From the NCBI RefSeq assembly GCF_023343835.1, contig NC_064442.1, forward strand, positions 17,718,501-17,782,500: 64,000 bases of DNA. The letters are read 5' to 3'. Numbering within the stretch: the stretch's first letter is position 1; every line of letters begins with the position of its first letter. The stretch comes from Lagopus muta. Its lineage: Eukaryota > Chordata > Aves > Galliformes > Phasianidae. A program made the position numbers and the translations under genes. Positions 1-30,863 of this stretch are shown here, in pieces. Under the pieces are notes generated by a model. The model had not been told where the DNA came from. It saw nothing but the letters and a program-made list of their open reading frames with translations, and searched no databases.

Positions 1-3000
1 GCAGGCTCGCAGTACACCAACTTTGAGCTGGACCTCAGCAAGAAGATCCTCAACCTGCTGAAGGTAGTGGCAGCAGGAATGGGATGGGATAGGATGGGAT
101 GGAGCTGGGTGGGGTGAAATGGGGCGGGATGGGGGGATGCAGGAGGTTGGATGCCATCCACAGCCCCAGCCCCTCGGGGAGGCGCAGGCACCCGGAGGGG
201 ATCAGCTGTCCCCACGCGCTGGATTCCTCACACAGCTGCTGGCAGCACTTTCATGAAAACAGATGCAAATTATTTTTTAATGGTGCTGGCATTTCGTGCC
301 TCCTCCCTTCTCCGGAAAAAGAGCTCCTAGTAAATAGCAGCTGGGGCTCAAAGCCCTGCTCCCGCCCTCACCGCTGGCTCACCGAGTCCAGCCCTCTGCT
401 GGCCACATGGAAATCGGTGCGGATTGGAGCGTGGGCTGCGCTGGGAGCCCCGGGTCCCTGCAGTTGTCTCTGCCGTGGGGACACACTGGGTGTGGGTTAG
501 TCCTGCAGCATGGAGCTGAGCCGTCCTGAGCCCTCACTGTCTGCAGGGCGCCTTCCCGGCGAGGCTGAAGAAGGTGTTCATCGTGGGAGCGCCCATGTGG
601 TTCCGCGTGCCCTACTCCATCATCAGCCTGCTGCTGAAGGAGAAGCTGCGTGAGAGGGTGAGTGTGGGGGCTGCAGGCTCCTGGGGGCTGGGAGCTTTAA
701 AGGGAAAGAAAATGAGCCACGTGGGAGAAGATAAACTTGGTTGCTGCTTGAAACGGTGTGCCCAAAGATCCCTGCTGCTTGTCAGAGCTGCGTGCAGCCT
801 GGGAGCTGAGGAGGGCCCTGCTGCCTGCTGAGCTGAGTGCCCGTGCCTGTCCTCTGCAGGTGCAGATGGTGAAGATGTCGGAGCTGAAGGAGCACCTGCC
901 CCGCGAGTGCCTGCCCGAGACCCTCGGCGGCTGCCTCAAGCTGGACCCGCTCAGCTGGAACTGCCGCTTCCTACCGCAGCAAAATGGGCACCCCGACCCC
1001 CTGGATGAGCTTATCCTGGTGCCGTTGGTGACCCCCCGCGATAATGGCTCGCTCCATGTGCCCGGCCCCAAGGCCCTCACCCCACAGGAGCTGCTGGAGC
1101 ACGTCAGCCGCAAGCAGAAGCGTGGCATCTATGAGGAGTATGAGGACATCCGGCGCCGGAGCCCGGCTGGGACCTTCGTCTGCTCCTTGTGAGTCGAGTG
1201 GGGCGGGAGGGGCAGCGGGGACCTGGTGCGTGCCGCTCCTCGGGCTGCGGCCAGGCGATGGCAGCAGAGCCCCGGGCATTGCCTTGGGATGCCCCGCTGC
1301 CCTGCCCTGTCCCTGCCCCAGGGCGCCCTACAACCAGGAGAAGAACCGTTATGGAGACGTGCCCTGCCTGGACCAGACCCGCGTGAAGCTGGCCAAGCCC
1401 TACAGCCGCCCAGAGGTGAGCTCCCCTCGCATCCTGCACCGTTCCACCAGCCCATCCCTGACCCAGCACCTGGGTTCTCGCTCATTTTGCTTGCTTGGAG
1501 CTGAGCCCAGGGGGTCACGCTGAAGCTGTGCCCGTGGTGCACTCATGCCATGTCGTTGTCCCCAGCTGACCGACTACATCAATGCCAGCTTCATGGATGG
1601 CTACAAGCAGAGGAATGCGTACATCGGGACACAAGGTAAGGGCTGTGTGTTCATAGAATCATAGAATGGCCTGGGTTGAAAAGGACTACGATGATCATCC
1701 AGTTTCAACCCCCCTGCTATATGCAGGGTCACCAACCTCTAGACCAGGCTTCCCGGAGCCACATCCAGCCTGGCCTTGAATGCCTCCAGGGATGGGGCAT
1801 CCACAGCCTCCTTGGGCAACCTGTTTCAGTGTGTCACCACCCTCTGTGTGGTTCCCGTGTCCATGGATGCCCAGGGACTGCCTGTCCTGCCCAGCCTCAC
1901 CGAGTGACAGCAGGCTGTCCCTGCAGGGCCCCTGGAGAACACCTATGGTGACTTCTGGCGCATGGTGTGGGAGCAGAACGTCCTGGTGATCGTGATGACG
2001 ACTCGGTGAGTGCCCTGGGTGGCAAAACAAGTGATTTTGCTATTGGATCAACTGCTGTCACAGCTGGAGAGCGCTTTGCATCCCAAAGGAAGGGGACATC
2101 CTGAAAGCACCTCTGAGCAGTGCAGAGGAGAGCCAGCTGTGTTCTGCTGCCCGCATACCTGGTGTCCCTAAAAGCTGCCCCAGTACAGAGCATTGCAGAG
2201 GGATGCTGTGGGCACTTGGGGGACGCAGGGCACCACGTGATGTTATCAGGGAGGACATTGTCCCCATGTCACCACATCCCATCCGCAGGCTGGAGGAGGG
2301 GGGCAGGAAGAAGTGCGGCCAGTACTGGCCCTTGGAGAAGGATTTCCAGATGCGCTTCGGGGTGCTGACCGTCACCAACCTGGGCGTGGAAAACCTCAGC
2401 CATTACAAGAAAACCGTCCTAGAGCTCCACAGTGCCGAGGTGTGTGTGTTAAGGTGTTGGTGCCCAGTGGGTGCTGTGGGGCTATCCCATCCCACTCACC
2501 CCCCACTCACCCCCAGGGCAGAGAGCGGCGGTTGCTCTCCCACTTCCAATACTTGAGCTGGCCGGATTATGGCGTGCCCTCATCGGCAGCCACGCTCATT
2601 GACTTCCTGGGGGCCGTGAAGCAGCAGCAGCGCGTGGCCGTCAGCGCGTTAGGACCGCGTTTCAAGGGGCACCCGGGGGGCCCTCCACTCGTGGTGCATT
2701 GCAGCGCCGGCATCGGCAGGACAGGTAAGGAGCGCAGCACAGTGCAGGGGGGGGACACGTTGCATTGCAGCGTGTGAGCTGAGCGACCTCGTCCCCAGGT
2801 ACCCTGTGTGCTCTGGACATCTGCCTGTCGCAGCTGCAGGACGTGGGCACGCTGGACATCCAGCAGACGGTGCAGCGCATGAGGACGCAGCGTGCCTTCA
2901 GCATCCAGACCCCGGAGCAGTATTTCTTCTGCTACAGCGCAGTGCTGGAGCACGCCCAGCGCCGCGGCCTGCTGCCTGCCGCCCAGAAGGGCTCTGCCGG

Positions 3001-3007
3001 GCACTGA
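1..3007 (+). CDS. PTPN9: PTPN9 (MEG2), C-terminal part, 9 exons
   Basis: Cytoplasmic and vesicle-associated protein tyrosine phosphatase with an N-terminal Sec14/CRAL-TRIO lipid-binding domain. Coding exons are 1-63, 547-657, 860-1188, 1322-1415, 1566-1635, 1927-2005, 2289-2439, 2517-2724 and 2799-3007. All have GT-AG borders and consistent phases, giving 437 of about 593 residues; the gene starts before the window. The first exons carry the end of the Sec14 domain ([16 protein letters not shown]). The phosphatase domain begins near [17 protein letters not shown], has the WPD loop ([10 protein letters not shown], near 2560) and the P-loop [10 protein letters not shown] (codons from 2697, cysteine nucleophile at 2700-2702), and ends with the Q-loop [10 protein letters not shown]. 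All catalytic residues are present, so this is an intact gene. The identification rests on near-continuous similarity to human PTPN9. Confidence 0.96.
1651..1850 (-). mobile_element. CR1 LINE 3' fragment in PTPN9 intron
   Basis: The plus strand starts with the reverse complement of the CR1 3' tail (TCATAGAATCATAGAATGG) and continues with the usual CR1 3' UTR block. It lies wholly inside the intron between exons ending 1635 and starting 1927. It is 5'-truncated and diverged, as most avian CR1 copies are. Confidence 0.85.
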
Positions 3008-3400
3008 CACAGCCCTGCCAGCTGGGAACCATGCCTTACTTCAAGCAAGCAAGCCGGGGCAGGAGGAGGCTCGGGAAAAAGGGGTTGGGGTGGTTGATTT
3101 TGTAATTTTTTTCCTTTTTTTTTTTTTTCTTCTTCTCGGAGGGACCATCTAGACTTGTACACAGAGCCCTGAGGGCGTGCGTTCCCAGCACGGCTGCATC
3201 GGGAACTTTATACTGTATTAAGCTCTTCGAATGTGTATATTCTTATTTTTTTATAATCCCGGAGCGTGGGGGAGGAGCTTTTTGTTGTGCTTTTTGGTTG
3301 TTGGTTTGTTTTTTTTTTTTTTTTTTGGTTTTCGTTTTGTTTTCTTGTGGTATTTAACATTAAGCGAGCAGACCAGGAGCGATCTCATCTCCAGCCTGGT
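3008..3400 (+). other. PTPN9: PTPN9 3' UTR
   Basis: Sequence after the PTPN9 stop is T-rich, with two T-runs of about 15 and 17 bases near 3115 and 3310. No canonical AATAAA is visible, so the cleavage site is uncertain; the end is set where the CpG-rich SIN3A promoter begins. Confidence 0.5.
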
Positions 3401-3842
3401 TTTTCGTCGCCCCGCCCCACACAAACCCCGAGGGCGGTCCGCTGGTGACGAACGGCCGCGTAGGGCCAATGGGCCCCTGGGGGAGGTTCCCTTTTCCATT
3501 CAGGACGCCTCGCTGCGCGCTCTGGGTATGTCACAGCCGTTGCCGGCCCGCCGGGCCCCTCAGAGGGAGGCGCGGGAAGCGCTGAGGGGGAGAAAAGGCG
3601 GCGCGCGCCCGCCGTTTTCCCGCCCGCCCAACGGTCGCCGCGAGCGCGCGCGAGAGGGAAGGGGTGAGGGGAGGGGGGGGGGGAGGGAGGGAGGCGGCGC
3701 GGATGTGTGTGTGAGGGGAGGGGGTGGGGAGCGCCCGCTCCGCCGCCGCGCGGCCACGCCCCCCGCGGCCATTGGCTGCGCGCTGTGTTCCCCCCCCCCA
3801 CGTGCTGGTTCCCGGAAGTGGAGGGGTCGGGGGACAAAAGGC

Positions 3843-3916
3843 GGCAGCGCGAGGCGGCCCGGGGCCCGACGGCGCCCGGATGGGCGCCGTCGGGCCCCGG
3901 GCCGCCTCGCGCTGCC
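3843..3916. repeat. 74-bp near-perfect palindrome (hairpin) in promoter
   Basis: Bases 3843-3877 are the exact reverse complement of 3882-3916. That gives 35-bp arms with a 4-base spacer (GGAT) and about 85-90% GC. It lies inside the SIN3A CpG island, upstream of the inferred first exon. Confidence 0.9.
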
Positions 3917-4299
3917 CCGATGTAAACATTCCACAAAAGGGCTCCCCGGAGAGGGGGCGTGGCTTACTCCCCCGACGTGACGGCGGCGCTGTCCGGCGTG
4001 CAGATTGGCTGTGTCCGCAGCGCGCCGCCCAATGGGGAGGCTGCGGGGGCGGGAGGGGGCGGGGCGCGCTGGCTGTACGGACATTTTTCTCGGGCGCTCG
4101 CTCCCCCCTCCCCTTCCTCTCCACATCCCCTTCCTGGCGGCCGCGGCCAATGGGGGCGGGCGAAGTGGGCGGGCCGAGCGCGGCGGTTGGGCGGCGCACC
4201 GAGCGACTCGGCGCTCGACCAATCGCCGCGCGGGGCTCCCCCCTCCCTGCGGCGGGGAGGGGCGGGATTTCCCGGGGAACAGAGAAGCGGGCAGCGTTC

Positions 4300-4431
4300 C
4301 GCCGCGGCGGCCGAGCGGCGGTTACCCCATCCGCGCCCCTTGCTTTCCCCGCGGGCCGAGCGCGGGGCCGCGCCCACCCCGAGCCCACAGCCGGGAGGGA
4401 GCGTGCCTCCGCCGGGCGCCGCCGCTTCGAG
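4300..4431 (+). other. SIN3A: SIN3A noncoding first exon (5' end approximate)
   Basis: A strong splice donor (TTCGAG then GTAAGG) lies at 4431/4432 at the downstream edge of the CpG island, with no coding potential matching SIN3A before it. The start given is an estimate. The exon would join the coding exon whose acceptor lies near 7812. Confidence 0.5.
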
Positions 4432-7400
4432 GTAAGGGGATCGGCGGCGCTGGGGGGACGCGGGGCTGGGAGGTGGTGTGGGGGGGTGGGCAGCCATCCG
4501 GCGGGGCGGGGTCGGACCCGGTGCCGTGGCGAGCCCTGAGTGCCGGTGTGCGTGCGTGTCTCTGTATGTGTGTGTGTGGTGTGTGTGCGCGCGGGGGGAG
4601 CCCGGCATGGCGGGAGCGGCGGGCGGGGCGAGCGGCGCTGGGCGCGCTGCGGGACGGAGCCTCCCGCCCCCCGCTCCGCCCCCTGCGCGGGGCCGCCTCA
4701 GCCCCGCCTCGCCCCGCCCCGCTCAGCGCAACCCTCGCAGCTCCGGGCCCTGCCCACCACCCGTGCCTTTCCAGCTCCCGTTTCCTGCTTTCGCGTTTCT
4801 TCAGACGGTTCCCGGCGAGCACGCTCAGGGTTTCCGCGCCGCGCTGCCCGCACGCTGATTCATAGCACCTGTAGGATCATCCCCATCCCGTAAAAGCACA
4901 GCGTTAGGAACAGCCGCACGGGGCGGAGGAGGCTGCCATCTCCCAGCCCGCACCTTCCCCCCCTCCACCCCTCCCAGCTGAGGAGCACCGTGAGTAAAGC
5001 TGGGGCTGCAGCGCGGGGAGGGGCCGGAAGGCACCCAGACTTCCCCTTCTACTCACACAGGTCCCTTCAACCCCAAATTCTGTGTCTCCTGAGTGATCAA
5101 TAGGGGATGGGGAGGCTGCATAGAAACCTTCAGCACGCCCAGCGAAGCGATGCATAAATAAGAATGCAATCCCTTTGCATTTAAGTATGCACAAGAGCAC
5201 TGCTGTGAACAGGTGCTGTAAGAAATGGTTCACGCTGTCTTTGTGGCCAGTAGTCTCTGCTGTGAGCTTGCTGGAAAGGCATAACCATGACAGGAGCGAG
5301 TCACTTGCCTTCCCAGGATGTATGATCCATGGGAAGTATGATCTGTGCTGGGAAGCCCTCGTGGCTGGTAAAGCCGAAGCAGATCTGCAGTCCCGTGGCT
5401 GCTGTTCCACACTGCAGGGCTATGGGTGCACTCTCAATGCCATGCCACTTTCTCCCAGCTCCTCTGGCTCTGCTGTCACAGTGAAGGTAATGGGTGGCTG
5501 CAGGTACTGCGGTCATCCTGCCTGCATGTGGAGAGGGAGAGCAAAGATGAGGATGCCAGGGCTCAGGGAGAGCCCACATAGCAGGGCATGCCAGGAGCAG
5601 GCAGCCAGGATGTCACACCTTCTGTGATCCTGAGCCATACGTGTGCTGCTTCCCAGCTTTGGGTCCTTTCCACCTTGGGAGCAAATTCTCCTGTCTTTCG
5701 GTACGGCTCAATCCAGATGTTAATGCTTGACATTCAGAGTGACAGCAACAGAGCTGTCAGTATGAGGATCTGTGCATTTGGTTGTTCTTCAGCATGCTCA
5801 GACAGCAGGTGATGTGCAAAAGTGTGCCTGCTGCATAGGATTTTTCCTCATCTCTGGCCTTTAGTGGCATGAGTGCTCCCTTTTAGAGGTTCATAGAGAT
5901 TCACAGGGTGCCTGTGGCATGCTATAGCCTCCTAAGGGCTTTTAAGCAGCCCCTGCACATCTTAAATGCTTGACCTGCAGCTATGCTGTTTCCCTGTTCC
6001 TTTTCAGGAGTGCCTCACATCTGCAAGGACCGAAATCTCTCTTGTGAGGTTTCACAGCTTGCTCTTGAAAGCATCATTAGTGTGCAGAAGTGCTGTGGCT
6101 CCAACAGGTGTCAGACAGCAGACCTGCACGATTCACTGCCCTCCTGCAAAGGGATAACTTACAGCCCAGGAAAAGGAAAGTGAAAAAGCAGAGTGCAGCT
6201 TTTGTCCTCCTGTGGAGGGGTATATTGCTGTAAAGGAGTGCTCTGACTGAAGTTAAAAGGTAGCTTGGATAGGAGTGAGGCTGGGAGGGAGGGGATGCAG
6301 GTCCTCATGTGGTCTGTGTAGACTGGAGCTTGCTCTGTAAAGCCATTCCTGAGCCAGGAGCCTCAGATGAATGCTTTTAATGAAGGACAGTACCTAAAGT
6401 TTGTGGACTTGCTTTCAGTCTCACGCAGACCATACTGTATTTTTCAATCTTTATTTTTCCCCTCCTCAATTAAGACCACAGATGGTGCAGTTTGAACTGG
6501 GGGCTTTCTGAATGTTTGAGTCAAAGTCCGCATGGAGATGGGTGCCCATCAGAGGGCCGTGTTCTGCTGCCTAGAGAACCATATGGTAACCATAGCGCTG
6601 CCTGTGATGTCAGCTCTGTGCTGCAGAAGTTCTGAGTGGTTTTGTGGTCGTAGTTACCCACGGAATACTACTCTGCAGCAGGTACAGCTTGCTACGCTGC
6701 AGTCTGCCCTCCTGAAGGAGCAAATCCTTGGGACATACCTGGTAAAGATCAGTGGGACCTCAGGGATGGGAGGAATGCGCTTTGGGAGCTTTCACCAGCA
6801 CGCGTTGCCCTGTGAGATGCAGGAGGTGGGGCAGGTGCAATGCTTGGCTGTCAGCAGAGCCCAGGGCTTCAGTTCCAGGTTGTGGAGCCTTCTAGAAATG
6901 GTTGCCACCAAGGCTTTGCCCAGATTCGGTGTCCGGGGCCTGGCATTGTCATGCAAAGCGCCCAGATTCGCTGCCAGCCTGCTCTGCTTGGTCCAGGCTC
7001 CATTAGCATACAACTCGAAGTTTGTTCAGAGCGAAAGGCTATGAGAGCAGCTCCCTGTGAGCCCAGGGGGCTGTTGGTTTGTCTGTAGCTGAGCAGAAAG
7101 ACACCTGGTGCAGGTACAACAAGCTAAGAAAATTCCTGGAGCACGCTTGGGTACGTTCTGAAGCTTTGGGGCTGGTATTCTGGGAGGTGTAACTTGCAGA
7201 ACAGCTTTAAGCAGACACAAAGAGCTCTTCCTTCCCTCCACGTGGAAGGAGCTGAGTGAGGAGCTGGCTGCCGGGTGTATTTTTGGCAGAATCTTTGTAT
7301 ATTTCCCCAGTACCTTGGTCTGTTATGTTAGTGAAGGGTTTAGGCTGCCCTGTACGCTTACTCTGGGGAGCTTCATGTGTTACCCAGGCAGCGTCAGCAT

Positions 7401-7812
7401 CTCCATCTGGCTGAAAGTTTGATTTGGAGAGGGCTTGCTGTACAAAGGCAGCATGGGCAGTGTTTGGCCTCTGCCATCTTCTTGTGCTCTAGGGCATCTC
7501 TGGTGCCTGAGTCCCATCCAGCCTGGGCTGCCCAACGGGGTTCAGGATGGGCTTTACTTTCAGTGACAGAAGAAATCCTTAACTGGAAAGCAGGGCTTTA
7601 TTTCTAACAAGAAAGCTGCGTGTTTGCAGTATACACGTTTCATACAGAATGCTGAATCTTAGTTCTATTTCCCTGTCTCAAGATAGCGACATGAAGGAAT
7701 GGACACGAAACTTGTCTTACCTGCTCCTGGCAAACTTAGTGTTCCCGAAGCTGGCAGGGAGCGATTAATCAATGTCCCTCTCTAATTGCTCTGTTCTGAT
7801 CAGGTTTTTTAG
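4432..7812 (+). other. SIN3A: SIN3A intron 1, no gene seen
   Basis: About 3.4 kb between the noncoding exon and the first coding exon. Its first 400 bases are still GC-rich with a short TG tract near 4560-4590. The rest is ordinary intronic sequence; I found no exon, RNA gene or clear repeat in it. Confidence 0.6.
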
Positions 7813-7835
7813 TGCTTCCCGAGCATGAGTTCAGA

Positions 7836-28237
<20,402 letters not shown>

Positions 28238-28929
28238 ATGCCCTGGGCCAGGGAAGATCCCGGGAGATGTGTGTGTGTGCGTGCGCATCAAGGAAACGAG
28301 GAAGATGCCTTTCTCCCCTCACTGTGTATCTCCGTAACGTGGCCACTTGGTTAGTGTGTGGCTGGTACAAGCTGTCACCAGCGGGATTCTCTGTAGGAAC
28401 ACGGGTGTCCCAGCGCCTGCTGGGAGCCCTGCCCGCCGGCCCTTGGACTTCAGCATGCACCCCACAGGGAAGGACCCTCCTGAACTTGAGCGGTCCTGGA
28501 GAGACGCAACGAGCTCATACGCACCAGCAGTGTTGAGGCTTTATTCCCCGGTGGCCTGAGCAGCGAGGGAGGAGAAATGGAGGAGGCTCTCCACCGCCTG
28601 ACCGCCTCGGTGGTCTTCAGATTCCTTGCTTGGATGTGTCCCGCAGCCCAGAGGCGCTGGGCTCCCCTGCGGGCCCCCGGACCCTCGGTTCCTCCCTTCC
28701 CTCCCCTCCCTCCCATGCTGGACTCAACCAGTGCAGATTGGTCTGTCCTTTCTAGTGCCAGTGGAACTGTTTTTTTGTACCTGCTTGTTTACTAGTCTCT
28801 CCTAGTGCCATGCACCAGCTTTTCACACACATGTACGTACACACACACAACAGAGAACAACACAATTTTAACATGTTCCCCTCCTTTTTTGTAAATAAAT
28901 GTACAAATTGTCAATTTTTTTTTGTTTTT

Positions 28930-28960
<31 letters not shown>

Positions 28961-30410
28961 AAAGGAAGTATGCTTGATGTGCTAGCATAACTGTACTAGC
29001 TTCTTGTGTACCATAGTACCAGGTGGCTTGAGAATTAGTACCGACAGACAGACCTATGAGGACATTTATTACACTTTTTACCAAAGGGAGTTATCATTGT
29101 AGTGCTTTTGTGTGGAAACTTTTTTCTCCTTTTTTTGTAAATAAAAATGATGTCTTTGTTCTTACTGGAGGAAGACACTCGCTCATCCACAGCCCTGTCC
29201 CTGGTCTGAGATGCACCGTGCAGCATGCAGCATTGGGGGATGAGGAGAGGGAGTGCGTCCCACCTTGTTACGATTGGCTTCACAATCTGAGAGGAAAAAG
29301 CAGAGGCAGCGTGCGTGTTTTGTGCTTCACACAACTGAGGTATAAGCGGTCTGTTGAGATATATAAATATATATTATATAGTTTTTAATTTTTTTAAATG
29401 TTTTTGTTCCGGTGGGTAGTTTTTATCCACCTAGTCTTCCAGCTCCAAGGACCTTCGCTTTTGGGAGGTGTTGCTGAGCTACTTAGCTGAGGTTGATTGT
29501 GCTTGTGTATTTTTCCCTCTCAGTATTGGAGAAAAACATCTGAAGTACCAAACCAGTATTGGATAGAGCTGCTCTGTGTGTGTGTTGGTGTGCGCGTGCA
29601 AGAGAAGGGCAGGGGCCGGGGTGGGTCTCAGTGCATTTCACTAGTGAAATCCACATATGGGATATATATTTTTTTAAGCATAGAAGTTTAGCGCTGGCAG
29701 ATATTTAAACACAGGGAAGATTCTGATTTTAAAATGAAGTCGACATACAGACTTCGTAAGCCACGACAGACACAACTGCACTGTCTCTCCTCCTCAAAGG
29801 AGGCAGCTTTCCTTGCACAAACCAGTGCTGCCAGTATGAGCACCCCAATCTGCTTCCCTCCTTCCTGGTTTGGGAGCGTGGCTTTGCTGCTGTTGTGACC
29901 ACAATCTGGCAGGGATCTCTGGGCTGGCAGCTTGTCTCCTTCCCGTGGCAGAGAGCCGGGTGTGCAGAACTGAGGGGCGCAGACAGAGCCCCAGCTCATT
30001 AGCAGCCCGGGTGCAGGAGACAGGACTGGCTGTGGTGGTGACCGGGAGCCTCCTATGGAGAAAGGAAAATAGAGGGAAGCGCCCAGCAGGGAATAGCCAG
30101 AGTTTGCCAGCAATAAGTTCCCTATCGTTCCATTGGAAAGGTTTCTTCCCTACCCCTTTTTCCTCTGTATGCTGAAGGTGATCCAGCAGTGAACATGTGG
30201 GCGGCGGAGGCCTGGCTTGGGGCGACGCCTGCATGTCCCAGGGCCATCCCGCCCTGCCTGGCTGTACCATAGCAACAAGGCTTCTCTTTTTATTTGAACT
30301 TGCTTTTTGTATTCTGTAACGTGATCCTCGGCCCACTATCCATGTGATTTCTATACCAATGTTGTAAACTTGACTGTAGTGCAGTATTTCCATTAAAATA
30401 TCAGGGCTAA
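28238..30410 (+). other. SIN3A: SIN3A 3' UTR with alternative poly(A) signals
   Basis: After the stop there are AATAAA hexamers at 28894-28899 and 29140-29145, and an ATTAAA at 30392-30397 followed by a GT-rich stretch. The last suits a long 3' UTR of about 2.2 kb, ending some 450 bp before the MAN2C1 start. Long T and T/G runs (28918-28955) and an AT-rich stretch near 29360 are present. Which site is used cannot be told from sequence. Confidence 0.65.
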
Positions 30411-30639
30411 CTGCTGTGTGTGGATCCTTCTTCCCACCCCACGCTGTGAGCTCCCAAGGGCGGGCAGTGCATGACATGGGGGGGCCCAGGCTCCCCATTA
30501 AGACACCGGGGCAGCAAGCAGTGCATCACCAGGGAGAAAGCCCCACTGAGCTGCTAGGAAAGCACCTATGCAGCAACCAAGCAGGGCTCTCCCAACAGGG
30601 CTTTGGGGGGCAGTGGCTGCATGCAGTAGCCAGGCCAGG

Positions 30640-30756
30640 CCTGCAGGCCTCACCCCAGGCTTCAGTGCGGCCTGTAAACCTCGCCTCAGGCCCCAGCCCG
30701 GCCTGTAGGCCTCGCCTCAGGCTTTAGTGCGGCCTATAGGCCTCACCCCAGCCCGG
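30640..30756 (+). repeat. 31-bp minisatellite, about 3.8 copies
   Basis: Units start at 30640, 30671, 30702 and 30733 (last one partial), each beginning CCTGYARRCCTC or a close variant. The array lies between the SIN3A 3' end and the MAN2C1 promoter. The units carry small palindromes such as GGCCTATAGGCC. Confidence 0.9.
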
Positions 30757-30863
30757 CTCCATCCCCTCAGTGCTGCGCCGCGTTCTGCGCATGCGCGACG
30801 CATCCAGCCGCCGCAGGGCGGGCGGCACGGAGACGCACGCGCAGTAGCGGCGTGGGCGCCGCC
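30757..30863 (+). promoter_or_regulatory. MAN2C1: MAN2C1 TATA-less promoter with NRF1 motif
   Basis: GC-rich, CpG-rich stretch directly before the start codon. TGCGCATGCGC at 30786-30796 is a near-ideal NRF1 site, with a second half-like site (ACGCGCAGT) near 30838. No TATA box. The short distance implies a 5' UTR well under 100 bases. Confidence 0.65.

Larger units (their letters stand above)
3400..4431 (+). promoter_or_regulatory. SIN3A: SIN3A CpG-island promoter
   Basis: About 1 kb of very GC- and CpG-rich DNA without TATA. It contains several CCAAT/ATTGG boxes (near 3768, 4002, 4028, 4146 and 4219), an ETS-like CCCGGAAGTG near 3811, a GC box near 3952 and a CRE-like TGACG near 3977. These are what a broadly expressed gene promoter shows. 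The large open frames here on both strands are GC artefacts. The SIN3A transcription start is inferred to lie in the downstream half, because a noncoding exon ends at 4431. Confidence 0.75.

Noticed and set aside
3385-4865. Several long open frames (up to 286 codons) on both strands in the CpG island
   Set aside because: They overlap each other in many frames, are Arg/Pro/Gly/Ala-rich as expected from about 75-80% GC, and match no protein I know. They are chance open frames.
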